A stretch of 64,000 nt of DNA from Actinomycetospora chiangmaiensis DSM 45062. Lineage in GTDB: Bacteria; Actinomycetota; Actinomycetes; Mycobacteriales; Pseudonocardiaceae. The notes beneath the pieces were generated by a model. The model saw only the letters and a program-made list of their open reading frames with translations. It searched no databases and was not told the origin of the DNA. The stretch is taken from assembly GCF_000379625.1 (NCBI RefSeq), contig NZ_KB903247.1, forward strand, positions 124,001 to 188,000. Reading direction: 5' to 3'. A program made the position numbers and the translations under genes. Shown piece by piece: positions 24,113-31,013 of the stretch (position 1 is its first letter; each line of letters begins with the position of its first letter).

Positions 24113-25192
24113 GTGACCCGCCACCGTCGGCGCACCCTGCCCGCCGTCGTCATCGCCCTCGTCGTCGCAGCGCTGGCTCTCGCCGGCTGCTCCCGAGCCC
24201 AGGAGTCCTCGAGCACGCCCGCCGCGGACCAGGGCCCCGCCCAGCAGCTGCGCCTGGGGTACTTCCCCAACATCACCCACGCCGGCGCGCTGATCGGCGT
24301 GCAGAACGGTCTGTTCGCCCAGCAGCTGGGCCAGACCAAGCTCTCCACCCAGACGTTCAACGCCGGGCCGGAGGAGACGAGCGCCCTGCTCGGCAACTCC
24401 ATCGACATCGGCTTCATCGGCTCGGGTCCGGCGATCAACGCCTACAAGCAGAACCCCGACGGCATCCGCCTCATCTCCGGGGCGACCTCGGGCGGGGCGC
24501 AGCTCGTGGTCCGGCCGGGCATCACCAGCCCGCAGCAGCTCCTCGGCAAGAAGATCGCCACCCCGCAGCTCGCGAACACGCAGGACATCGCGCTGAAGAA
24601 GTGGCTCAAGCAGAACAACCTGCCGACGGGCACCGGCCCGGGCGCCGTCGAGGTGGTCAACATCGACAACGCGCGGGCGCTCGACGCCTACAAGACCGGC
24701 CAGCTCGACGGCGGGTGGCTGCCGGAGCCGTTCGCGTCGCGGTTCGTGCTGGAGGCGGGGGCGACCCCGTTGGTGGACGAGAAGACGCTGTGGCCGAACG
24801 GCCAGTTCCCGACCACGGTGGTCATCGCCCGCACCGACTACGTGCAGCAGCACCCCGCCACCGTCGCCGCGTTCCTCAAGGGCCTCGTGGCCGCCGAGAA
24901 CCTGTCGCAGACCGACCCGAACGCGGCGAAGGCCGCCGCCAACGCCGGGCTCGGCGCGTCGGGCAGCAAGCCGCTCGCGCAGAACGTGCTCGACCGGGCG
25001 TGGAGCGAGGTCGCGCTCAACCCCGACCCGCTCGCCTCGACGTTCCCGCAGCTGGCGCAGGACGCCGTGACGGCGGGAACCGCCCAGTCGGCCACGAACG
25101 TCAAGGGGCTCTTCGACCTCGGCCCGCTCAACCAGGCGCTGCAGGCCGCCGGCCGACCGACGGTCGACCCGGCCGGTCTCGACACCAAGTAG
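24113..25192 (+). CDS. ssuA: Sulfonate/nitrate/taurine-type ABC transporter substrate-binding lipoprotein
   Basis: A 359-residue lipoprotein: signal peptide with lipobox ALAGC (Cys near 24), then the SsuA/TauA-like core (LRLGYFPNITHAGALIG, TFNAGPEETSALLGNSIDIGFIGSGPAINAY, KKIATPQLANTQD). It would bind an organosulfonate or related sulfur compound outside the membrane. It starts at GTG 24113 with ggag upstream. It heads the ssuABC set and follows leader peptide 23899-23985. Nitrate or pyrimidine binders share this fold, but the linked cysC and LLM genes favour sulfur compounds. Confidence 0.88.
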   Translation: MTRHRRRTLPAVVIALVVAALALAGCSRAQESSSTPAADQGPAQQLRLGYFPNITHAGALIGVQNGLFAQQLGQTKLSTQTFNAGPEETSALLGNSIDIGFIGSGPAINAYKQNPDGIRLISGATSGGAQLVVRPGITSPQQLLGKKIATPQLANTQDIALKKWLKQNNLPTGTGPGAVEVVNIDNARALDAYKTGQLDGGWLPEPFASRFVLEAGATPLVDEKTLWPNGQFPTTVVIARTDYVQQHPATVAAFLKGLVAAENLSQTDPNAAKAAANAGLGASGSKPLAQNVLDRAWSEVALNPDPLASTFPQLAQDAVTAGTAQSATNVKGLFDLGPLNQALQAAGRPTVDPAGLDTK

Positions 25193-25215
25193 TTCCCCAG
25201 GAAGGGACTCCCACC

Positions 25216-26019
25216 ATGACCGCCACGCTCGAGCGCCACGCCCCGGAACCGCGCACCGGCCCGCCCGCCCTGGACGTCCGTGGGGTGTCCAAGGTCTTCG
25301 GCAGCGGGGAGGACGCCGTCGTGGCCCTCGACGGGGTCGACCTGTCGGTCGCGCCGGGGGAGTTCGTGTGCCTCCTCGGCGCGTCGGGCTGTGGCAAGTC
25401 GACGCTGTTGAACCTCGTCGCGGGGCTCGACCGGCCGACCAGCGGCACGGTCGAGACCACCGCGGCGCGGCCGGCGGTGATGTTCCAGGAGGCGGCGCTG
25501 CTGCCGTGGCTCGACGCGGGCCGCAACGTCGAGCTGCCGCTGCGCCTCGCCGGCATCGGCCGCGCGCAGCGGCGGGAGCGGGCCCGCGAGCTGCTCGCGC
25601 TGGTGCGGCTGGAGGGCCAGGCGGCGAAGCGGCCGCACGAGCTCTCGGGCGGCATGCGCCAGCGCGTGGCCCTGGCCCGGGCCCTCGCGGCGGCGACCGG
25701 CCTGGGTGGGGAGGGGAAGAGTCGCGAGGAGGCGGGCGTCCTGCTCATGGACGAGCCCTTCGGTGCGCTCGACGCGATCACCCGGGACGTGCTGCAGGCC
25801 GAGCTGCTGCGGGTCTGGGAGGCGACCGGCACCACGGTGCTGTTCGTGACCCACGACGTGCGGGAGTCGGTCCGGCTCGCCGAGCGCGTGGTGCTCCTGT
25901 CGTCCCGGCCAGGGCGCGTGGTCCGCGAGTGGGCCACCTCCACCGCCGACGACGCCGAGGAGCTGCACGGCGACATCACCGGTGAGCTGCGCGAGGTGAT
26001 CTCCGCCCATGGCCGCTGA
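25216..26019 (+). CDS. ssuB: Sulfonate-type ABC transporter ATP-binding protein
   Basis: A 267-residue ABC ATPase. It has Walker A GASGCGKST near 57, MFQEAALLPWLDAGRNVELPL, signature LSGGMRQRVALARAL, Walker B VLLMDEPFGALDAITRD and switch FVTHDVRE. These are the diagnostic motifs of the SsuB/TauB/NrtD group. An insert rich in Gly/Glu (GLGGEGKSREEAG) sits between the signature and Walker B, unusual but surface-exposed in this family. It is 23 bp after ssuA, and its end overlaps ssuC by 11 bp. Confidence 0.92.
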   Translation: MTATLERHAPEPRTGPPALDVRGVSKVFGSGEDAVVALDGVDLSVAPGEFVCLLGASGCGKSTLLNLVAGLDRPTSGTVETTAARPAVMFQEAALLPWLDAGRNVELPLRLAGIGRAQRRERARELLALVRLEGQAAKRPHELSGGMRQRVALARALAAATGLGGEGKSREEAGVLLMDEPFGALDAITRDVLQAELLRVWEATGTTVLFVTHDVRESVRLAERVVLLSSRPGRVVREWATSTADDAEELHGDITGELREVISAHGR

Positions 26020-26914
26020 CAGCACGACGACCACGGCGGCGACGGCCGCCACCACCGACGACGACGCCGTCGACCTCGGGCGCGGGCTCGACGCCCTCGA
26101 CACCCCCACCGAGCAGCGCACCCCGCTGTGGAAGCGGCTCCTCACCGGCGTGGTGCCGCCGATCGTGGCGGTGGTGCTCTTCGTGGTGGTCTGGCAGATC
26201 CTCTGGGCCTCGGCGATCTGGCCCGAGTTCAAGCTGCCCTCGCCCGAGGCGGTGTTCGGCACGATCGGCACCGACGTCGCCGACGGCCGGGCGCTGTCGA
26301 TCATCTGGACCTCGATCAGCCGCGCGGTCCTCGGCTTCCTGCTCGCCGTGGTGATCGCGACCCCGATCGGTCTGCTGGTGGCGAGCGTGCCCCTGGTGCG
26401 CTCGGCGATCGGCCCGGTCCTCACCGGGCTGCAGAGCCTGCCGTCGGTGGCGTGGGTCCCGGCGGCGGTGCTGTGGTTCGGCCTGAACGACCAGACGATC
26501 TACTTCGTCGTCCTCATGGGCGCGGTGCCGTCGATCGCGAACGGGCTGGTCTCGGGCATCGAGCAGGTGCCGCCACTGCTGCCGCGGGTCGGGTTCGCGA
26601 TGGGTGCGTCCCGCTCGCAGTCGGCGCGGCTGATCATGCTGCCCGCCGCCCTGCCCGGGTTCCTCGGCGGCCTGAAGCAGGGCTGGGCCTTCGCCTGGCG
26701 CTCGTTGATGGCCGCGGAGATCATCGCGACCTCGCCGAGCCTGGGCTTCGGCCTCGGTGCCTACCTCAACGAGGGGCAGGCGCTGTCCGACATGCCCTCG
26801 GTGATGGCGGCGATCATCCTGATCCTCATCGTCGGGATCGGCGTCGAGCTGCTGTTCTTCCGGCCGGCCGAGCTCCGCGTGCTGCGGGCCCGCGGCCTCG
26901 GGACAGGGCCGTGA
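26009..26914 (+). CDS. ssuC: Sulfonate-type ABC transporter permease
   Basis: A 301-residue inner-membrane permease with six hydrophobic segments after a ~45-residue acidic/Thr-rich N-terminal tail. The motif GFAMGASRSQSARLIMLPAALPGFLGGLKQGWAFAWR-region (EAA-type loop) is typical of SsuC/TauC. It partners with the upstream ATPase and binding protein. The stop codon overlaps the GTG of the next leader peptide, linking it to cysC. Confidence 0.92.
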   Translation: MAADSTTTTAATAATTDDDAVDLGRGLDALDTPTEQRTPLWKRLLTGVVPPIVAVVLFVVVWQILWASAIWPEFKLPSPEAVFGTIGTDVADGRALSIIWTSISRAVLGFLLAVVIATPIGLLVASVPLVRSAIGPVLTGLQSLPSVAWVPAAVLWFGLNDQTIYFVVLMGAVPSIANGLVSGIEQVPPLLPRVGFAMGASRSQSARLIMLPAALPGFLGGLKQGWAFAWRSLMAAEIIATSPSLGFGLGAYLNEGQALSDMPSVMAAIILILIVGIGVELLFFRPAELRVLRARGLGTGP

Positions 26915-26982
26915 GGGTGTCGGTGCTGACGCGTCGGCGGCACGTCGACCACGGGCGGGTGGACAGCGCGCTCTGTCGCTGA
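26911..26982 (+). CDS. Cys-containing leader peptide inside the ssu-cysC operon
   Basis: A 23-residue ORF with core LTRRRHVDHGRVDSALCR then stop. The GTG at 26911 overlaps the ssuC stop by 4 bp (GTGA); GTG 26917 is an alternative start. There is no room for a separate promoter outside ssuC, so it probably acts within a polycistronic mRNA, 36 bp upstream of cysC. Confidence 0.8.
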   Translation: MRVSVLTRRRHVDHGRVDSALCR

Positions 26983-27018
26983 CGGTGCCCCGGGCCCGTC
27001 CGCGAACCAGGAGTCGCC

Positions 27019-27630
27019 ATGTCCTCCGGCCCTGCCGTCCACCCGTCCTCCGTCCCGTGCGCCGGCGGCGCCACCGTCTGGCTGACCGGCCTGCCCAGCG
27101 CCGGCAAGTCGACCGTGGCCGCCGGTGTCGCCGACCGGCTCCGCACCGAGCGGTGCGGCGTCGAGGTGCTCGACGGCGACATCATCCGCACCAACCTCTC
27201 CAAGGGCCTCGGCTACAGCCGCGAGGACCGCGCGGTGAACATCCGCCGCATCGGCTTCGTGTCCGGCCTGCTCGCCCGCAACGGCGTGGTGGTGCTGGTG
27301 GCCTCGATCGCGCCGCACGCCGACGTCCGCGCGCAGGTCCGCAGCGACCACGAGGCGCTCGGCGTGCCCTACGTCGAGGTGCACCTGTCGACGCCGGTCG
27401 AGGTGACCGCGCAGCGCGACGTCAAGGGGCTGTACGCCAAGCACCGGGCCGGCGAGATCACGGGGCTGACCGGTGTCGACGACGCCTACGAGGTCCCCGA
27501 GCGCCCCGACCTCGTCCTGCCCACCCACGAGCAGACGGTCGACGAGTCGGTGGGCGCCCTGCTCGACCACCTCGTCCGGCGCGGGATCCTGTCGCGCGAG
27601 CCCGACCGCCTGACCAAGGAGTCCGCGTGA
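27019..27630 (+). CDS. cysC: Adenylyl-sulfate kinase
   Basis: A 203-residue APS kinase that phosphorylates adenosine 5'-phosphosulfate to PAPS. Walker A GLPSAGKST lies at residues 24-32, then LDGDIIRTNLSKGLGYSREDR with the substrate-binding region, VASIAPHADVRAQVR, and the lid segment DVKGLYAKHRAGEI. The length is normal for a stand-alone CysC. No sulfate adenylyltransferase is in the window. A sulfotransferase two genes downstream suggests that the PAPS is used for sulfation as well as, or instead of, reduction. It is preceded by leader 26911-26982. Confidence 0.95.
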   Translation: MSSGPAVHPSSVPCAGGATVWLTGLPSAGKSTVAAGVADRLRTERCGVEVLDGDIIRTNLSKGLGYSREDRAVNIRRIGFVSGLLARNGVVVLVASIAPHADVRAQVRSDHEALGVPYVEVHLSTPVEVTAQRDVKGLYAKHRAGEITGLTGVDDAYEVPERPDLVLPTHEQTVDESVGALLDHLVRRGILSREPDRLTKESA

Positions 27631-28562
27631 GCCACATCGACCCGACCGGCGCCCCGCTGCCCGACGGCGCCGCGGCGACCGTCGTCGTCCCCCCACCCGA
27701 CGGCCGCCCCGGCACCTGGGCGGGCGCACCGAGCGCCGTGCGCCACGAGGGCGCGGTCTACCTCGCGTACCGGCTGCGCCGGCCGGAGGGGGAGGGGCGC
27801 GGGTACGCCAACGTCGTGGCGCGCTCGGGCGACGGGGTGTCGTTCGAGGTCCTCGCGATCGTCGAGAAGGAGCGGTTCGACGCCGAGTCGCTCGAGCGTC
27901 CCGCGCTGGTGGTCACCCCCGCGGGTCGCTGGCGGCTCTACGTCAGCTGTGCCACACCCGGCACGAAGCACTGGTGGGTCGAGCTGCTCGAGGCCGACAC
28001 CCCCGAGGGGCTCGCGTCCGCGCCGTCGGTGACGGTCCTGCCCGGCTCCGACGAGCTCGCCGTCAAGGACCCCGTGGTGCAGTCCCACGGCGGGCAGTGG
28101 CACCTGTGGGCCTCGGTCCACCCGCTCGACGACCCGGACGCGACCGACCGCATGACCACCGAGTACGCCACCAGCCCCGACGGCGTCGCGTGGACCTGGC
28201 AGGGCACCGCGCTCGCGCCGCGGCCGGGGGAGTGGGACGCGCGCGGGGTCCGCGTCAGCACCGTCGTCGACCTCGGGGACCGGCTCGTCGCCCTCTACGA
28301 CGGCCGCGCGAGCGCGGGGGAGAACTGGGAGGAACGGACCGGGGTCGCCGTCTCCCTTCCTGACGGCGGGTTCGGCCGCTTCCGCGCGGAGGGGTCCGGC
28401 CCGGTGGCGGAGGCCGCCGACGGCGCCGGCCCGGGGCTGCGCTACGTCCACGCGTTGCCGCTGCCGGGCGGGGAGTACCGCCTCTACTACGAGGTGACCC
28501 GGCCCGACGGTGCCCACGAACTGCGGTCCGAAGTCGTGCCGGCCCTGGTGGGGGCGACCTAG
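27627..28562 (+). CDS. Beta-propeller protein, glycoside-hydrolase-like fold, function unknown
   Basis: A 311-residue soluble protein with the repeated blade pattern of five-bladed beta-propellers (GH43/GH32/GH62-like): SAVRHEGAVYLAYRLR, RPALVVTPAGRWRLYVSC, KDPVVQSHGGQWHLWASV, VSTVVDLGDRLVALYDG, GGEYRLYYEVTRPDG. The aspartate in VKDP is where GH43 enzymes carry an active-site acid. No signal peptide is visible. It sits between cysC and a sulfotransferase with start/stop overlaps on both sides, so a role in making or processing a sulfated glycan or metabolite is a reasonable guess only. Confidence 0.7.
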   Translation: MSHIDPTGAPLPDGAAATVVVPPPDGRPGTWAGAPSAVRHEGAVYLAYRLRRPEGEGRGYANVVARSGDGVSFEVLAIVEKERFDAESLERPALVVTPAGRWRLYVSCATPGTKHWWVELLEADTPEGLASAPSVTVLPGSDELAVKDPVVQSHGGQWHLWASVHPLDDPDATDRMTTEYATSPDGVAWTWQGTALAPRPGEWDARGVRVSTVVDLGDRLVALYDGRASAGENWEERTGVAVSLPDGGFGRFRAEGSGPVAEAADGAGPGLRYVHALPLPGGEYRLYYEVTRPDGAHELRSEVVPALVGAT

Positions 28563-29347
28563 TGGCGCTCCCCGACTTCCTGCTCCTCGGCGCCCCGAAG
28601 TGCGGCACGTCCGCCCTGCACAAGGCGCTGCAGGGGCACCCGCAGCTGTTCCTGCCCGAGGTGAAGGAGCCCAAGTTCTTCCTCACCGACGGCCCACCGC
28701 CCACCAGCGGCGGCGGGCCGGGGGACGTGCCCACGTGGGGCGAGCACGTGTGGCGTCGCGCGGACTACGAGGCGCTCTTCGACCCGGCCCCACCCGGGGC
28801 ACTCACCGGCGAGGGCACGGTCTTCTACCTCTACGACACCGACGCCCAGCAGCGCATCAGGGACCTCGTCCCGGACGCGAAGCTGATCGCCGTGCTGCGC
28901 GACCCGGTGGAGCGGGCGCACTCCAACTGGTCGCACCTGCGCGAGGCCGGGCTCGAACCCGAGGCAGACTTCCTCACCGCCTGCCGGCTCGAGGACGAGC
29001 GCCGTGCCGCGGGCTGGGCGCACTTCTGGCACTACGTCGCCCAGGGCCGCTACGGCGATCAGGTCGAGGCGCTGTACTCCCGGTTCGACCCGGAGCAGGT
29101 GCTCCTGCTGCGCTACCGCTCCCTGCGGGACTCCCCGATCTGCACGGCCGACCGCGTCTGCGCGTTCCTCGGCGTGGAGACCGGGGTGGTGCGCGGGGTG
29201 CCGCGCCACCACGTGCGTCCCGACGTGCACGGCCGTTCGGCCGGGCTGTCGCCCGACGAGCGGGCGGAGGCCCTCGGCTGGTTCGCCGACGACGTCGCCC
29301 GCCTCGAGAAGATCACCGGCTGGGACCTCGGCGACTGGCGGAGCTGA
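28562..29347 (+). CDS. PAPS-dependent sulfotransferase
   Basis: A 261-residue sulfotransferase domain protein. The 5'-phosphosulfate loop GAPKCGTSAL is at residues 10-19 and the 3'-phosphate site RDPVERAHSNW near 113. It transfers sulfate from PAPS to a hydroxyl or amine of an unknown acceptor. It starts at GTG 28562, sharing the last base of the previous TAG. Co-transcription with cysC supplies its donor. Similar to the Stf-type enzymes of actinobacteria that sulfate lipids and glycans; the acceptor cannot be inferred. Confidence 0.9.
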   Translation: MALPDFLLLGAPKCGTSALHKALQGHPQLFLPEVKEPKFFLTDGPPPTSGGGPGDVPTWGEHVWRRADYEALFDPAPPGALTGEGTVFYLYDTDAQQRIRDLVPDAKLIAVLRDPVERAHSNWSHLREAGLEPEADFLTACRLEDERRAAGWAHFWHYVAQGRYGDQVEALYSRFDPEQVLLLRYRSLRDSPICTADRVCAFLGVETGVVRGVPRHHVRPDVHGRSAGLSPDERAEALGWFADDVARLEKITGWDLGDWRS

Positions 29348-29544
29348 TGCCCGATCCCCGGTGGTTCCTCGCGCGGGAGCGCACCACGCTCTCCCGGATG
29401 CGGTTCTCACTGGGGTTCTCGCTCACCGCCATCGCCCTGGCCGTGCTGGTGCCGCCGGAGGTCCCGGCCGTGTTCGTCGTCGTGCCCGGCGTGCTCTGCG
29501 CGCTCGCCGGGCTCGCCGCGGCCGTCGCGACCTTCCGGTCCTGA
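29347..29544 (+). CDS. DUF202-like (YidH) small membrane protein
   Basis: A 65-residue protein with two hydrophobic helices. The N-terminal LARERTTLSRMRFSLGFSL corresponds to the ANERTxLAWxR motif of DUF202 proteins. Function unknown. The ATG overlaps the sulfotransferase stop by one base, so it is the last gene of the cysC operon. Confidence 0.65.
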   Translation: MPDPRWFLARERTTLSRMRFSLGFSLTAIALAVLVPPEVPAVFVVVPGVLCALAGLAAAVATFRS

Positions 29545-29545
29545 C

Positions 29546-29776
29546 TCACGTCACCATGATCAGCATGGCGACCATGCCGAGGTCCATGACGACGTGCGGG
29601 ACGCTCGCCACCCGCAACGTCCGCACCCTGGTCGTCGTGGCGGGGGCCCCGGCCAGGGCGGTCCGTGGGACCAGGGCGACCAGGCCGGTCGTCAGGACCG
29701 CGTCGAGCAGGAACGCCACGGCCAGGACCCAGGCGACGATGCCCTGCCACACCGGCCCGGACATGGCCATCCGCAT
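29546..29776 (-). pseudogene. DUF5134-like membrane protein, probably truncated
   Basis: A ~76-residue reading frame with two hydrophobic segments (GPVWQGIVAWVLAVAFLLDA and VVMDLGMVAMLIMV). The spacing and the HVVM motif resemble the N-terminal third of DUF5134 membrane proteins, whose C-terminal helices are absent here. It ends 1 bp from the convergent DUF202 gene, and its start abuts a rightward ORF. It could be a remnant or a genuine short protein; start codons 29776, 29770 and 29764 are all possible. Confidence 0.4.
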
Positions 29777-30049
29777 GTGGTCGTGGTCCGTCGACAGGGC
29801 CCGCGCCTCGCCGAGGTCGCCTACCCCGACGTCCAGGTGGCCCGTGCCGTCACCGACGGCCGCGCCCTCGACCTCGTGCTGCGGCCCGGCGACGGGCCGG
29901 TGCGGACCACGCTCGCCGTCGACCGTCTGGTGCCCGGCCGGACGTACACGAGCCTCGGGACGGCCACCGACACCGTCACCGCCGACGAGCACGGCCGGGC
30001 GCTGCTCGAGGTCGACCTCGGCGACCGCCACGAGGTGCGGCTGCACTGA
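29777..30049 (+). CDS. Hypothetical small beta-rich protein
   Basis: A ~90-residue reading frame (GTG 29777) with alternating hydrophobic/charged strands (VAYPDVQVARAVTDGRALDL, VRTTLAVDRLVPGRTYTS) typical of a small beta-sandwich. No family recognised. The start is uncertain because the frame stays open upstream, antisense to the DUF5134-like frame. Confidence 0.4.
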   Translation: MVVVRRQGPRLAEVAYPDVQVARAVTDGRALDLVLRPGDGPVRTTLAVDRLVPGRTYTSLGTATDTVTADEHGRALLEVDLGDRHEVRLH

Positions 30050-30221
30050 CCTCGCCCGGCGGCCGGGGGGCGGACCGTGTCCTAACGGCGTCTCAACGCT
30101 CCCGCGCTCGCCTGGTGGAGGGTGTGACGCCCGCTATAGCGTGGTGATCGTGTCCGGAGCCCGCTCCGCAGCGGCGGGTCGGTCGCCGGGCACGTCGGTC
30201 CCCACCCAGCGAGGAGTCGTC

Positions 30222-30659
30222 GTGCCGCGTCCGTACAGCAGTGGAGTCATCGCCGCCCCCGTCGAGCTGGTCTGGGCCCAGCTGCGTGCCTTCAACGACC
30301 TGCCGTCGTGGCACCCCGCCGTCGGCGGCAGCGAGCTCGTCGAGGGCGTCGACGGGCAGGTCGGAGCGGTGCGCCGCCTGACCATGGCCTCCGGCGGGGA
30401 CCCCTTCGACGAGAAGCTGATCACGCTCGACGACACGATCCGCACCTTCACCTACACGTTCACCGGCGCGAACCCGTTCGGCGTCCGCCGCTACCTGTCG
30501 ACGGTGCGGGTCAGCCCGATCACCGACACCGGCGAGACCTTCGTCGAGTGGTGGGCCGAGTACGACGCCGACGCGAGCCAGGAGCAGGAGCTGAACACGA
30601 CCTTCGCCGACGGCGTCTTCGGCACCGGCATCAAGGAGCTGCGCGAGAAGCTGGCCTGA
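30222..30659 (+). CDS. SRPBCC family protein
   Basis: A 145-residue START-like protein of the polyketide cyclase/MxaD-like group. It opens YSSGVIAAPVELVWAQLRAFNDLPSWHPAV, followed by VRRLTMASGGDPFDEKLITLDD and a C-terminal helix. It binds or transforms a small hydrophobic ligand of unknown identity. GTG 30222 has gaggag upstream. It is convergent with the ferredoxin gene, 9 bp between the stops. Confidence 0.8.
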   Translation: MPRPYSSGVIAAPVELVWAQLRAFNDLPSWHPAVGGSELVEGVDGQVGAVRRLTMASGGDPFDEKLITLDDTIRTFTYTFTGANPFGVRRYLSTVRVSPITDTGETFVEWWAEYDADASQEQELNTTFADGVFGTGIKELREKLA

Positions 30660-30668
30660 CGAGCCGGG

Positions 30669-31013
30669 TCACACGAGCGGCGGCCCGGGCGGGTCGCCGG
30701 GCTCGTGGATCAGGGGCGGTCCGATCGCGATCCGCGCTCCCGGTGTGCGGCCCTGCCCCCAGCCGAGGGCGGCGCGGTAGCTCCCCAGCGCCACGTCGGC
30801 CTCGGCGGGCGGGGCGGGCAGCGGCGTGCGCTCGGCCGCCACCCACAGCGCGTCGACCGGGCACCAGGCCTCGCACAGGAAGCAGGTCTGGCAGTCGCCC
30901 TGCCGGGCGATGACGGGGACGGCGCCCGGCACGCGGTCGAAGACGTCGGTGGGACAGACGTCGACGCAGCGGTCGCAGCCGATGCAGCGGTCGGTGGAGA
31001 GCAGCTCGATCAT
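30669..31013 (-). CDS. 4Fe-4S dicluster ferredoxin (AprB-like partner)
   Basis: A 114-residue ferredoxin with two cluster-binding motifs: CIGCDRCVDVCP (Cys 10, 13, 16, 20) and CQTCFLCEAWCP (Cys 41, 44, 47, 51). The ~60-residue tail after the clusters is reminiscent of adenylylsulfate reductase beta subunits and related electron carriers. It overlaps the flavoprotein gene by 4 bp (ATGA) and is almost certainly its electron partner. Confidence 0.88.
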   Translation of the reverse strand: MIELLSTDRCIGCDRCVDVCPTDVFDRVPGAVPVIARQGDCQTCFLCEAWCPVDALWVAAERTPLPAPPAEADVALGSYRAALGWGQGRTPGARIAIGPPLIHEPGDPPGPPLV

